From assembly GCA_013298595.1 (NCBI GenBank), contig JAAFIG010000032.1, positions 1-50,996 of the forward strand: DNA of 50,996 nt, written 5' to 3'. Below, piece by piece: positions 16,195 to 25,083 of the stretch; the first letter of the stretch is position 1; the number at the start of each line of letters is the position of its first letter. Both the position numbers and the translations under genes were made by a program. A model generated the notes under the pieces. That model ran no database searches and had not been told where the DNA came from. It saw nothing but the letters and a program-made list of their open reading frames with translations. This DNA is from Deinococcales bacterium. Lineage in GTDB: Bacteria > Deinococcota > Deinococci > Deinococcales > JAAFIG01.

Positions 16195-18375
16195 ATGAGT
16201 TCCTTGCAACTTGAATTGCATTTGCTTGGCGTAGCTCGAGTTTGTGTGGGTGACGAAAATTTGAAATTAACCCGTAAAGCTTTGGCTTTGCTGGCTTACA
16301 TTGCTATCGAAGGAGTAACACCTCGAGAATTGATGGCGGAATTGCTATGGGGTGAATTGGGTGCCGAAGGTGCTAGTCGGAATTTGCGCCGTGAATTGCA
16401 TCGTTTACGGGCAACTTCTGTGGTGGATTATCTCGAGACAGATGGGGCTTTGGCTTTACAAAATTTTGTTGCCGATACCAGCGACCCTTTAGTTAGTGGT
16501 GAATTACTGGCGGGTTTGATACTCGAGGATGCACCTGCTTTTACCGAGTGGTTGGTGTTGCAACGTCAGCAGCGTTTGCAATCTCGGGTGCAGTTGTTGC
16601 GAGTGGCAGCGCTAGAGACTCCCAATCTCGAGGTTCGGCTAGCGGGACAACGTGAAGTGGTTTTGCTCGAACCTTTATCTGAATCTGATGCTCGAGATTT
16701 AATTCAGACGTTGATGTTGTTAGGACGTGCCGAAGAAGCCGAGCAGGTTTATGCTGAGTTGTTGTTGCGTTTACAAGAAGTTGGTGCAAAACCTAGTTTG
16801 TTAGTTGCTCAGGATTTAATTCCAAGTTCGGCGAGTGCCGAAAGCAAAGCTTTGTTACTCGAGCGTTTAGGACATGGCTCAGATTCTCTCGAGTTTCGAT
16901 TGAATGCGGCTCAAGAAGCACGCAGCAACCTGCAACCCGATGTGGCATTGGAGCATTATGCGGTGGCATTGGCTTTTCAGACCAAACCAAGTCAGCGTTT
17001 TGTACTGCACTTCGAGCGATTGCAATTGTTGTTTGTCACGGCTCAATTTGCACAACTACCTGTTGAATTAGCTGCTCTCGAGCAAAGTGTCCAAGGTGAT
17101 GCTGTGCTTGAAGCTCGCGCTTTGGTGGTGAAAGCCTCGGTATTTTTTCAGCAAACTCTATTTTCAGAAGCGTTAGTCAATGCCAAATTGGCTTTGGAAA
17201 ATCCATTACTACCAAAAACCGATCGTGGTAATGCTTATTTCTACGCTGGTGTCAGCAGTATTCGACTTGGGCAACTCGAGCCTGTCAGCGCTTGGTTTGA
17301 ACGCGCCCTCGAGTTTTTACCCGAAAATGCAAGTGCCGAACGCGCTCAGATTCATCATGCGTTTTCGCAATTTGCCATGCAGCGTGGACAAATTCCTGAA
17401 GCTCGGCAGCATAATCAAATCGCGGCTGATTTACTCGAGCACAGTGAGGATCGGCGTTTACGTTCTGGGGTTTTAAGTGTTTCGGGTGTGCTTGCCATGA
17501 TGATTGGCGAGTACGCTAAGGCTTTGCGTTTACTCGAGGTGGCAAAACGCGAGGCTTTGCAGAGTCAGAATACGGTGGCTTTACCGATGATTTTAATTAA
17601 TTTGTCCAAAGCCCAAATTGAACTTGGAGAGTTAAGCGCTGGTATCGAATCGCTCGAGGAAGCATTGGTGTTAGTGCGAAGTAATGGCAATAAAGCGATG
17701 GAAGGACAGTTACTCAACAACTTAGCCATCACGCATTTTGAACGTGGCAATTTAGGAGTAGCGCTCGAAACATTTACAGCAGGTCTTGAATTTGCCGAAC
17801 AAAACAATGATGCCCGAGCCATGATTTGGCGACGCATCAGTATTGCCGATTTACTAATGCAAATTGGTGCTTACCAAGAAGCCACACAATACCTCGAGCA
17901 AGCCTCGAGTATGGTGCAACAAAATGCCCCCGAGTTACAAGATTGGTGTGCTTTACAACATGCCGAAGTGGCACTTGGCATGGGGCAAACCAGCCAAACC
18001 CTGCGTTTACTCAAGCCTTTGTTACAAGCCCAAGATGCCGAATTGCGTTTAAATGCTAAGCACTTAACGGCTTTAGCCCTCGAGCAACAACAGCAAACCA
18101 TTGACCCAGAATTACTTCTCGAGCATCAGGCGCATCCCAAATGGAAGTACAAAATTTTGCCATTGCGTTTGCGGCTTGAATCAAAGAATGAATTACAAAC
18201 ACTGGCTCGAGAAGGTCTGCTTAAAGCAGCTGCGTTTGATCGTTTGGCTTTGTTGGTTGCTTTAAGCGAAAACAGTACTGAATTGCAAACACAACTGCTT
18301 AGCAGCTTAGAACTGTACCCAAATTTACAAGCTTTATTACAACTGAGATTACAAAAAGTTATTGCCTTGGCATAA
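16195..18375 (+). CDS. SARP/BTAD-type transcriptional regulator with TPR domain
   Basis: A 726-residue regulator. Residues 1-75 form an OmpR-type winged helix of the SARP kind (LHLLGVARVCVGDENLKLTR, KALALLAYIAIEG, LMAELLWGELGAEGASRNLR). Residues 85-200 are the bacterial transcriptional activation (BTAD) domain, including ALGRAEEAEQVY-like helices (LMLLGRAEEAEQVYAELL). The remainder is a long tetratricopeptide solenoid with repeats such as AKALRLLEVAKREAL, GNLGVALETFTAGLEFA and GAYQEATQYLEQASS. No NB-ARC/AAA ATPase is present between them. SARPs activate promoters carrying direct heptamer repeats at 11-bp spacing. Exactly such repeats are found in front of the two lipoprotein operons on either side, making them likely targets. 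The TPR part may sense a protein or peptide ligand. Confidence 0.85.
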   Translation: MSSLQLELHLLGVARVCVGDENLKLTRKALALLAYIAIEGVTPRELMAELLWGELGAEGASRNLRRELHRLRATSVVDYLETDGALALQNFVADTSDPLVSGELLAGLILEDAPAFTEWLVLQRQQRLQSRVQLLRVAALETPNLEVRLAGQREVVLLEPLSESDARDLIQTLMLLGRAEEAEQVYAELLLRLQEVGAKPSLLVAQDLIPSSASAESKALLLERLGHGSDSLEFRLNAAQEARSNLQPDVALEHYAVALAFQTKPSQRFVLHFERLQLLFVTAQFAQLPVELAALEQSVQGDAVLEARALVVKASVFFQQTLFSEALVNAKLALENPLLPKTDRGNAYFYAGVSSIRLGQLEPVSAWFERALEFLPENASAERAQIHHAFSQFAMQRGQIPEARQHNQIAADLLEHSEDRRLRSGVLSVSGVLAMMIGEYAKALRLLEVAKREALQSQNTVALPMILINLSKAQIELGELSAGIESLEEALVLVRSNGNKAMEGQLLNNLAITHFERGNLGVALETFTAGLEFAEQNNDARAMIWRRISIADLLMQIGAYQEATQYLEQASSMVQQNAPELQDWCALQHAEVALGMGQTSQTLRLLKPLLQAQDAELRLNAKHLTALALEQQQQTIDPELLLEHQAHPKWKYKILPLRLRLESKNELQTLAREGLLKAAAFDRLALLVALSENSTELQTQLLSSLELYPNLQALLQLRLQKVIALA

Positions 18376-18379
18376 AAAC

Positions 18380-18403
18380 CCCCTCGAGTTTTGGCTCGAG
18401 GGG
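18380..18403 (-). terminator. intrinsic terminator (CTCGAG stem) of the propeller lipoprotein gene
   Basis: CCCCTCGAG (18380-18388) and CTCGAGGGG (18395-18403) form a perfect 9-bp stem with a 6-nt loop. On the minus strand the stem is followed by GTTTTTATG, a U-run, so it terminates the gene ending at 18419. It may also stop transcripts from the convergent regulator gene. Confidence 0.85.
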
Positions 18404-18418
18404 TGTTACAAAGCTGCT

Positions 18419-20257
18419 TTATGGACGATTGCCAAAAGCTAAGCCGCCGTTGCCTGGGTACGTGGTGACGTTGCTGTACGTGACCAAAGCGGCAGGGGTT
18501 GAAATTCCTGTGAATGCACCACCACTAATGTTGTATTTACGAACTTGACCTGCCAGTACACTCGAGGCGATTTGGTAATTGACCCATAAACCACCATCGA
18601 GTGGGTCTATGGCAAGCCCACCAGGTTGACCAGATGTTGCACTAGCAGCCTCGAGTATCAGTGTTGCATTGGGTGTTGGGTTACCAGTGGCTGTAATCTG
18701 AGCTGGTGTGTATTTGACAATGGTTGGTGCTTCTGTACTAACTTGTCCTTCGATATTATTTGCTACCCATAAGTTACCTTGCCAATCAAATGCTAATCCT
18801 TCTGGGTAGCGCAAAGAATTTTGAAGACCTGTTGTACCTGTGTTGGTATTACTGATAATTCTGTCTGGAGCGGCGTTATCTGGATTATTCGCAAGTCGGC
18901 TTTTGGCATACATGACAACATTATTATTGTTAGCATTTGAAACCCAAAGATTACCTGTGGCATCAAACGCAATATTGGCTGGGAAATTCAATCCGTTAGT
19001 GAATTCTGCAACCAGTGTTCCAGCCGTATTATAAGCTCTTAATCGATTTGTTACCCCACCAAATGGGTCAAGCGCTACCCAAATTCGGTCATTGGCGTAT
19101 TTGATACCGACTGCGCCACCACCAACGTTAATTGTTTGTGCAATAACCAATGGGGTAGTACCCAAATCAGCTTTATTGATTTTGACGATACTACTCTGTA
19201 CAGGACGAGCCACCCACATATTGCCAGCGGGGTCAAAAGTAATACTGTTGGGGGTTGAACCAGCAAATAAACCCGCATCTACAGTTGGGACATCAAAAGT
19301 TGCGTTGGCAGCGGCAGCCGTGGCAAACGGAGCATCAAGGCGTTTAACTGTATCACTAAGGAAATTTGGAACCCATAAACTTAATTTGCTGGTGTCTAAC
19401 AAATACGTTGGTGCAGTACCAATTTTAATGTTGCCACGCCGAACCGTTGTGCCTACCGTAGAATTATCCGAGTCAAGTCCAACCAGCATCACTTCGTCGG
19501 TGGCTGTGGCTCGAGCATCGGCAGTGGCAGTGGTTTCTTCGGCGCTACGAGTCACTCGAGCAGTATCTTCGGAAGCCAGAACAAAGTTAAGCGTAAACCC
19601 ATAAGGTGTTGCATTGACTGCTTTGGTAATGTCTGAATCAAGAATTTTGTAAGCCACTGTGACAGAACCTGTGCCATTAGCGGCAATGGCTCGAGTGTTG
19701 CTGGTATTTCGGGCAATAAAACCATACTCGAGTACTGTATCAGCGGCAGTAATCACTGAGGGTGTTGCCGTGGCATCTAAATCTGAAGCTTGTTGGCTGG
19801 TAAATAGCGCTAAGTCAGCTTCGTTTGTGACAGTTACACCACTGGAATTTGTGCCGTGGGTTGGTAGGAAGCGTTGAGCAGTTTGCATGTTGTTTAATGC
19901 ACCAAAAGCAAAGTTTGTCATGTTTTTAATGGCTGTGCCACCAATACTCTGACCATTTTGGTTGTAGGCATACAGCATAAGGTTTGGGATAGCTGCGCCA
20001 TTGTTAGTGAAGGTGTAAGTGCATTTCATATAGCGGGTATTTGGAATGGCATCTATGGCAGTTACGCAAGTTGGGCTGGCATTAAAAGTGATTCTCGAGT
20101 CTGGTAGTACTGTGGCAAACTGAGCTTGTAAACCACTGCCATTTTCGGAGAATTTGAGTTGTACCACACCAAGGACATTGGATGGCTTCACTTCGGCAGT
20201 ATTCGGGCAGGCTACTAAACCAAAAGCAAGGGCAGCAACTAGGCTTATGCGTTTCAT
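18419..20257 (-). CDS. beta-propeller (NHL/SMP-30-like) lipoprotein
   Basis: A 612-residue lipoprotein with lipobox LVAC (Cys17). Residues 20-290 are a beta-rich domain of unknown type. Residues 300-612 contain five or six propeller blades with the recurring pattern IxFDxxGNLWVxN (PNSITFDPAGNMWVARP, IAFDATGNLWVSNAN, LAFDWQGNLWVANN, LAIDPLDGGLWVNYQ), as in NHL, SMP-30 and virginiamycin B lyase-like proteins. Its ATG overlaps the stop of a 52-codon upstream ORF as ATGA, so translation is coupled. The operon promoter carries SARP-type heptamers (20463-20480). A strong terminator follows. Ligand unknown; binding of a peptide or carbohydrate at the cell surface is plausible. Confidence 0.83.
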   Translation of the reverse strand: MKRISLVAALAFGLVACPNTAEVKPSNVLGVVQLKFSENGSGLQAQFATVLPDSRITFNASPTCVTAIDAIPNTRYMKCTYTFTNNGAAIPNLMLYAYNQNGQSIGGTAIKNMTNFAFGALNNMQTAQRFLPTHGTNSSGVTVTNEADLALFTSQQASDLDATATPSVITAADTVLEYGFIARNTSNTRAIAANGTGSVTVAYKILDSDITKAVNATPYGFTLNFVLASEDTARVTRSAEETTATADARATATDEVMLVGLDSDNSTVGTTVRRGNIKIGTAPTYLLDTSKLSLWVPNFLSDTVKRLDAPFATAAAANATFDVPTVDAGLFAGSTPNSITFDPAGNMWVARPVQSSIVKINKADLGTTPLVIAQTINVGGGAVGIKYANDRIWVALDPFGGVTNRLRAYNTAGTLVAEFTNGLNFPANIAFDATGNLWVSNANNNNVVMYAKSRLANNPDNAAPDRIISNTNTGTTGLQNSLRYPEGLAFDWQGNLWVANNIEGQVSTEAPTIVKYTPAQITATGNPTPNATLILEAASATSGQPGGLAIDPLDGGLWVNYQIASSVLAGQVRKYNISGGAFTGISTPAALVTYSNVTTYPGNGGLAFGNRP

Positions 20258-20412
20258 GCTTCACCTGCTTGTTGGTTGGGTATAGAACCTTTGAATGGTA
20301 CGGAAACTCCTGTAAGCATAACAAAGGCTTTTTCTGTCTCGAGCCGAGGTGTCTGATACGATTTTCGGGTTGAAGTTGGCTCGAGAGGCTTAGGCTGTAA
20401 GCTTGGTTTCAT
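20254..20412 (-). CDS. 52-aa peptide with YxxPxL motif (possible RiPP-type precursor)
   Basis: This small ORF is below the usual length cut-off. It is supported by a strong ribosome site (AAAGGAG, 6-7 nt before ATG 20412), by its place directly behind the SARP-type promoter (-10-like TAAGCT at 20451-20446), and by the ATGA overlap with the downstream lipoprotein gene. The peptide reads MKPSLQPKPLEPTSTRK up to SYQTPRLETEKAF, then VMLTGVSVPFKGSIPNQQ. YQTPRL fits the YxxPxL leader motif that lasso-peptide machinery recognises, but no lasso cyclase, protease or RRE gene is in the window. It could equally be a leader ORF for coupled translation. Coding status is likely; function is open. Confidence 0.62.
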   Translation of the reverse strand: MKPSLQPKPLEPTSTRKSYQTPRLETEKAFVMLTGVSVPFKGSIPNQQAGEA

Positions 20413-20445
20413 TTTTTTCTCCTTTGGTATTTGGAACTGATTGTT

Positions 20446-20480
20446 AGCTTAATGAGTGGGGCGTTACCTGAGCGTTACCT
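20446..20480 (-). promoter_or_regulatory. SARP-type promoter: two GTTACCT heptamers 11 bp apart
   Basis: GTTACCT is at 20463-20469 and 20474-20480. On the minus strand 11 nt separate the inner heptamer from TAAGCT (20451-20446), exactly as in the promoter at 16087-16121. The shared core is AGGTAAC-rCTC-AGGTAAC-GC. The site also overlaps the region just upstream of sbcC on the other strand. Confidence 0.75.
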
Positions 20481-20481
20481 G

Positions 20482-20487
20482 TAAACT
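20482..20487 (+). promoter_or_regulatory. -10 box of sbcC (leaderless)
   Basis: TAAACT is exactly 6 nt before ATG 20494 and no Shine-Dalgarno is present. It lies 1 nt beyond the SARP heptamer at 20474-20480, so activator binding on the opposite promoter could interfere with sbcC transcription. Confidence 0.6.
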
Positions 20488-20493
20488 GTATTG

Positions 20494-23400
20494 ATGCGTC
20501 CGCTTCGTTTGGCTTTAACTGGTTTTACTTGTTTTCGGGATTTCACCGAAATTGATTTCTCGAACCTCGAGTTGTTCGCTATTGTTGGTCAGACTGGCGC
20601 GGGAAAGTCGAGTATTCTCGATGCGATTTGCTTTGCATTATTTGAGCAAACACCGCGTCTGGGTTCTAAACCAGCTAAGGAGTTAATCGCGCAGGGCAGT
20701 ACGGGTATGAGTTTGGCGCTCGAGTTTGAAGCATCCGACGGGCAGGTATACCGAGTAGCTCGGACGTATAGCAGTAAAAGTTCTGAGGTGCGTTTTGAGC
20801 GTTTTGAGCAGGATAAATGGCTAACAGCAATCGAACAAACCAAGAAAAAAGAAGTTGCCGAAGCCATCGAACGCGTGGTTGGTTTAGATTTTGAGGGTTT
20901 TACCAGAGCCGTTTTATTACCCCAAGGCGAATTTGATCGGTTTTTGCGTGGTGAACCCAAGCAACGCCGCGATTTACTGAAAAACCTGATTGGTTTAGAA
21001 CGAATTGAAGCCATGCAAAAACGCAGTGGTGAAATTGCTCGAGAAGCCAAAGCCAAATCCGAGATGTTACAAGTGCAACTCGAGACAACCTTGGCGGCGG
21101 CAACGCCCGATGCGCTCGAGTTATTAAGTGCGGCTCAAAGTAATCAGCAACAGCAACTCGAGATGGTTGTGGTTGGGCTTGAACGTGCCAGAACTGGTTT
21201 ACTTGAAGCTCGAGAAATTGCGCGTTTACAAAGTTCACTCGAGGCTGCCAATGCCGAGGTGCAACAATTGCAATTAGCAACATCAAATATAGCGGCTTAC
21301 CAAGAACGAGCTGTCCAAGCCCGCCGAGTTGCCAGTGCTTTACCATTGCTCGAAGCAGTTGCTAAACTCGAGACTCGGGTGCAGCACAGTAGAGGAGAGG
21401 TGCTGCAAGCTGAACAGGCTGTCCTTGTTGCTAATCAACTTGAGCAACAAAAACGCAATGAATTAGAGACCGCTCGAGATGCCGCTTTAGAAGCCCCACA
21501 ACTGGAAGTGCAAGTAGCTCATTTAACTGCTTTAATCCCTCGAGTCGAACGTTTACAAGCTCTTGGGGGTACATTGCAAGTTGATGGAAAACAAGTAAGC
21601 AAAGAGGTTTTTTCCGAAAAAAACTGGTCTGAACTCGAGCGTTTTGCTGCAGAATTACCTTTGCTCGAACGGATAGCTAAGCAATTGCGTGAAATTGAAC
21701 GACAACGCACTGAATTAGGGCAAGTGGCTATGCGTTTAGAAGCAGCTCGGGTGGCATTGCAAGATCGGCAAAGTCAACTTGAACAGGCTCAGCAACAACA
21801 AAGCAAAGAGACTCAGCAACTCGAAGTAGCTCGAGTAGCAGCTCAACAAATACCTGAACTCGAGCAGCAATTGCGGCAACTCGAGGCTTTAAAACCAAAA
21901 TTGCAACGCCTCAAAGAACTGGGTGGGCAATTAACCGATGCTGATGCTGCCGCACCAGTCTTTGCGGAAAGTACTTGGACTCGGCTCGAGACTGTGCAGA
22001 GCGAATTAAAAACCCATACCCGATTGCTTAAACAGGCAGCCGAGTATAAATTGCAATTGGAAAATGCTCGAGACGAGTTACTTGGCTGGGAAGCGCAAGT
22101 GCTCGAGAGTCAAACCATGCTTGAAACGGTTTTAGCCGATGGTAAAGCAACAGCAAATGAACAAAAAATACTTGAAGCCGCTTTAGAAGCAGCTAAACGC
22201 GAGAACATCGGGGCTGAATTGACTCGAGGGTTAAACATTGGCGATCCGTGTCCTGTGTGTTATGCGCCTTTGAAGGTTTTACCAGATTTAACAACATCTA
22301 ATGTGCCTGCTGCCGAAGCGGCTGTACAAGCAGGCTTACTCAAAGTGAGCTATTTGCGCGACGAATACGCTCGGTTAAAAGAAGCCACAAAAAACCAAGC
22401 TGAAAACCAAATTCGAGCCAGCAAAGAAGTCGAACAACTCGAGAAAAATTGGCGTGAAACCAATCTGGAACGTCAGCAACTCGAGCAGAGTTGGCAAGAT
22501 GTCTTACCAGATATATCCGACCCTAAAAGTGCGGTACAACAAGCTCGAGCTTGGTTACTGGCGGGCTTGGCTGCTGAATTAACCCAAGCAGGAGCCACAG
22601 ATTTTGTTGCTCGAACAAAGCATTTACAAACGGAGAAAGCCCAACTCGAGGCAAATGAACGCCTTGCTACAGAGCGTTTGGCTGAAACTCGAGCTGCTGT
22701 TGCCAGAATCGAAAGTGCCTTGAGTGCCGCGCAGACGTTACTCGAGAGCCGCGAAACCGAGCAAAAGAATGCACAACAAGAAGGTTTACGTCTCGAGCAG
22801 CAACGTATCGAACTAGAGCATGAACGCAAAACCTTTATGGCAAAACTCGAAGCTCGGCTTGGGGCAAATCTGCAACCCAGCACAGCAATTCGCCAAGCAC
22901 AACAAGCATTACTGACGGCTTTAGCAACCGAATTACTCGAGGCAGGTGCCAGCCAAACCCTTGAAGCTGATATTGAAAATCTCAAAACCCAACGGCATCA
23001 TCTCGAATTACAAGAACGCAATGCTCGAGAAGCTTTAGCCAACGCTAAAACCAATTTGGTGGCTTTGCAAAGTGCTTGTAAAGCTGTCCAAGATGTGTTG
23101 CATTCGCTTGAACAAGAAACTCAAGCGGCTCAGACTGCCGCCCAAACCGCTCTCGAGTTTGTGGGTTTATCCGACGCTACTGCTGCTAAAGCCTTAGCGT
23201 TATCCGAAACCGAGATTACCCAGCTCGAGCAAGCTGTGCAAAACCACGGACAGCAATTACACAGTGCTCAACAACGGCAATTTGAGATTCTCCAAGAACT
23301 CCGAGGCAGAAATCTCCAGCAACCACTGGCAACCCTCGAGCAACAAGCTACCGACTTTGAGCAACAAAGCCATCATATTCGGGCTGAACTTGGACGACTC

Positions 23401-23967
23401 GAAGCTCAAAAAACGGTGCTCAGTCAACAAATTCAATTAGCTAAGGAGTTGCGCCGTGAACAAAACAACCTCGAGAAACGCTTTGATATTTACCAAAGCT
23501 TGGCTTTAGACATGAAAGGCAACGAATTCCAAGATTACTTATTGGCAGGTGTGCAACAACAATTACTAAAACGTGCCAGCCAAACCATGAGAACCATCAC
23601 CCAAGACCGCTATGCCTTAGAACTCATCAATGCCGAATTTCATGTCCGCGATGCTTGGAACGGACTCGAGGCTCGAGGGGTTAAAACCCTTTCAGGTGGT
23701 GAAAGCTTTATTGCCTCGCTTTCTTTGGCATTGTCACTCTCGGATTACTTAGCAGGTAGCCAAGCTCTAGGGGCACTTTTTCTTGATGAGGGCTTTGGTA
23801 CCCTCGATGCCAATGCCCTCGAGATGGTCGCTAACACCCTCGAGAATCTAAACATCACAGGGCGAATGGTGGGAGTTATCACCCATGTGGCAGCGCTTGC
23901 TGAGCGTTTACCAATGCGTTTACTGATTGAAAAAGCGCAGGACTCGAGCCGTATTCGTTGGGAATAA
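20494..23967 (+). CDS. sbcC: SbcC/Rad50-like nuclease subunit
   Basis: A 1157-residue SMC-like ATPase, the DNA-binding arm of the SbcCD (Mre11-Rad50) nuclease that trims hairpins and DNA ends. It has the N-terminal Walker A GQTGAGKSSILDAICFALF, the Q-loop LLPQGEFDRFLRG, and long Gln/Glu/Leu coiled coils on both sides of a zinc hook CPVC at residues 586-589. The C-terminal part has the LSGGESFIASLSLALSLSDY signature and Walker B ALFLDEGFGTLD. The ATG at 20494 is preferred over the TTG one codon earlier. The usual partner sbcD is not adjacent. It contains about 37 CTCGAG palindromes, most of them encoding Leu-Glu or Ala-Arg in the coiled coils. Confidence 0.95.
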   Translation: MRPLRLALTGFTCFRDFTEIDFSNLELFAIVGQTGAGKSSILDAICFALFEQTPRLGSKPAKELIAQGSTGMSLALEFEASDGQVYRVARTYSSKSSEVRFERFEQDKWLTAIEQTKKKEVAEAIERVVGLDFEGFTRAVLLPQGEFDRFLRGEPKQRRDLLKNLIGLERIEAMQKRSGEIAREAKAKSEMLQVQLETTLAAATPDALELLSAAQSNQQQQLEMVVVGLERARTGLLEAREIARLQSSLEAANAEVQQLQLATSNIAAYQERAVQARRVASALPLLEAVAKLETRVQHSRGEVLQAEQAVLVANQLEQQKRNELETARDAALEAPQLEVQVAHLTALIPRVERLQALGGTLQVDGKQVSKEVFSEKNWSELERFAAELPLLERIAKQLREIERQRTELGQVAMRLEAARVALQDRQSQLEQAQQQQSKETQQLEVARVAAQQIPELEQQLRQLEALKPKLQRLKELGGQLTDADAAAPVFAESTWTRLETVQSELKTHTRLLKQAAEYKLQLENARDELLGWEAQVLESQTMLETVLADGKATANEQKILEAALEAAKRENIGAELTRGLNIGDPCPVCYAPLKVLPDLTTSNVPAAEAAVQAGLLKVSYLRDEYARLKEATKNQAENQIRASKEVEQLEKNWRETNLERQQLEQSWQDVLPDISDPKSAVQQARAWLLAGLAAELTQAGATDFVARTKHLQTEKAQLEANERLATERLAETRAAVARIESALSAAQTLLESRETEQKNAQQEGLRLEQQRIELEHERKTFMAKLEARLGANLQPSTAIRQAQQALLTALATELLEAGASQTLEADIENLKTQRHHLELQERNAREALANAKTNLVALQSACKAVQDVLHSLEQETQAAQTAAQTALEFVGLSDATAAKALALSETEITQLEQAVQNHGQQLHSAQQRQFEILQELRGRNLQQPLATLEQQATDFEQQSHHIRAELGRLEAQKTVLSQQIQLAKELRREQNNLEKRFDIYQSLALDMKGNEFQDYLLAGVQQQLLKRASQTMRTITQDRYALELINAEFHVRDAWNGLEARGVKTLSGGESFIASLSLALSLSDYLAGSQALGALFLDEGFGTLDANALEMVANTLENLNITGRMVGVITHVAALAERLPMRLLIEKAQDSSRIRWE

Positions 23968-24027
23968 GTGTATTAGCTTCAGTTCTGCCTCGAGAAAATC
24001 TCATCTGTAGACGATAGGCTTTGTCAA

Positions 24028-25083
24028 ATGCTTGGTCGTCGTGTATCTTGGTATCTTTTGCGTGAAGCAGTTCCGTTATACGTCATTGGTGTGGTTACAA
24101 TTTTGATTTTATTAATTCTGGATTATTTCGCTTCACTAATCGGGTCTTTTTGGCGGAATCAATCACCTGTATTACTTATTTTTCAGAATGTGGCAGACCG
24201 AATCCCGTTTTTTTTGTCGTATATGATTGCGCCTGCTCTGGCATTTGCTATTCCAGTGGGTTTAGGGCGTTTAGGTAAGGACTCAGAATTAAAAGCCTTA
24301 TATGCGCTTGGGGTGCGCCCAATTTCGATGCTATGGGTTTTTGTTGGCTTTGGTTTACTGATGTCAGGAGTGCAATTTTACAGTACCAATGTTTGGCAAC
24401 CAGCTGCTGATGAGCGTTTCAAAGTCAGTCTTAATAAGTTGTTTAATGTTGAACCGAGTGGTACGCAAGAATTAAAAAGTTTTGCCAATAAAGATGGCAC
24501 CATATTCCATGCAGGTACGATTGCGCCTAAGCTCGAGGATAAAAAAATTGCTGATTTATTCGGGGTGGTGGTCATGACACCTAAAGGTACTTTTACTGCC
24601 ACCAAAGGGCAATGGGATGCTCGAGCTAAAACGTGGCAGTTATTTACGGTTTATCAAACCGATGCCACAGGTAAATTGATGGGTGCTCCCGAAACCCGTC
24701 GTGAATTTTCTTTTGAAGCGGCATTAGAACCCGATGCAAAACCCCCCGAGAATTTACCGCTTCCAGAATTAATCAAACGTGCCTCGAGTACGGGTTTGTC
24801 CTCGCAAGAAATTTATGCCGCTAATTTCTCTTTGCATCGGCGTTTTTCTGACCCCCTAGCGGCTTTGCTGATGGCAGTGCTTGGCGCAGCAGTTGGTTTT
24901 GGTATTTCAAGCCGCGCTGTAGGGTTTTTCTTTACCATTGCGGCAGCAGCTTCGTATTGGGCGTTTTGGACAATTGGTACACAATTATCAGGTTCTCAAG
25001 CAGTGCCATTCTGGTTTGCAGCTTGGTTGCCAACCATTGTCTTTACAATTGGTACAGCCATTGTATTGCGGAGGTTAGCATGA
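24028..25083 (+). CDS. lptF: LptF/LptG-family permease (LptF)
   Basis: A 351-residue inner-membrane protein with three N-terminal and three C-terminal membrane segments around a periplasmic beta-jellyroll domain, the YjgP/YjgQ family layout. Characteristic segments are YLLREAVPLYVIGVVTILIL near the start, LGRLGKDSELKALYALGVRP (the cytoplasmic coupling helix contacting LptB), and LHRRFSDPLAALLMAVLGAAVGF. In proteobacteria LptB2FG extracts lipopolysaccharide. The cargo in this organism is unknown. A TAGGCT hexamer is 7 nt before the ATG. It overlaps the second permease gene by 4 nt. No lptB or lptC gene is adjacent. Confidence 0.9.
   Translation: MLGRRVSWYLLREAVPLYVIGVVTILILLILDYFASLIGSFWRNQSPVLLIFQNVADRIPFFLSYMIAPALAFAIPVGLGRLGKDSELKALYALGVRPISMLWVFVGFGLLMSGVQFYSTNVWQPAADERFKVSLNKLFNVEPSGTQELKSFANKDGTIFHAGTIAPKLEDKKIADLFGVVVMTPKGTFTATKGQWDARAKTWQLFTVYQTDATGKLMGAPETRREFSFEAALEPDAKPPENLPLPELIKRASSTGLSSQEIYAANFSLHRRFSDPLAALLMAVLGAAVGFGISSRAVGFFFTIAAAASYWAFWTIGTQLSGSQAVPFWFAAWLPTIVFTIGTAIVLRRLA

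Noticed and set aside
20254..20412. Complete lasso-peptide gene cluster
   Set aside because: Only the YxxPxL motif is present; there is no asparagine-synthetase-like cyclase, transglutaminase-like protease or RRE protein in the window.
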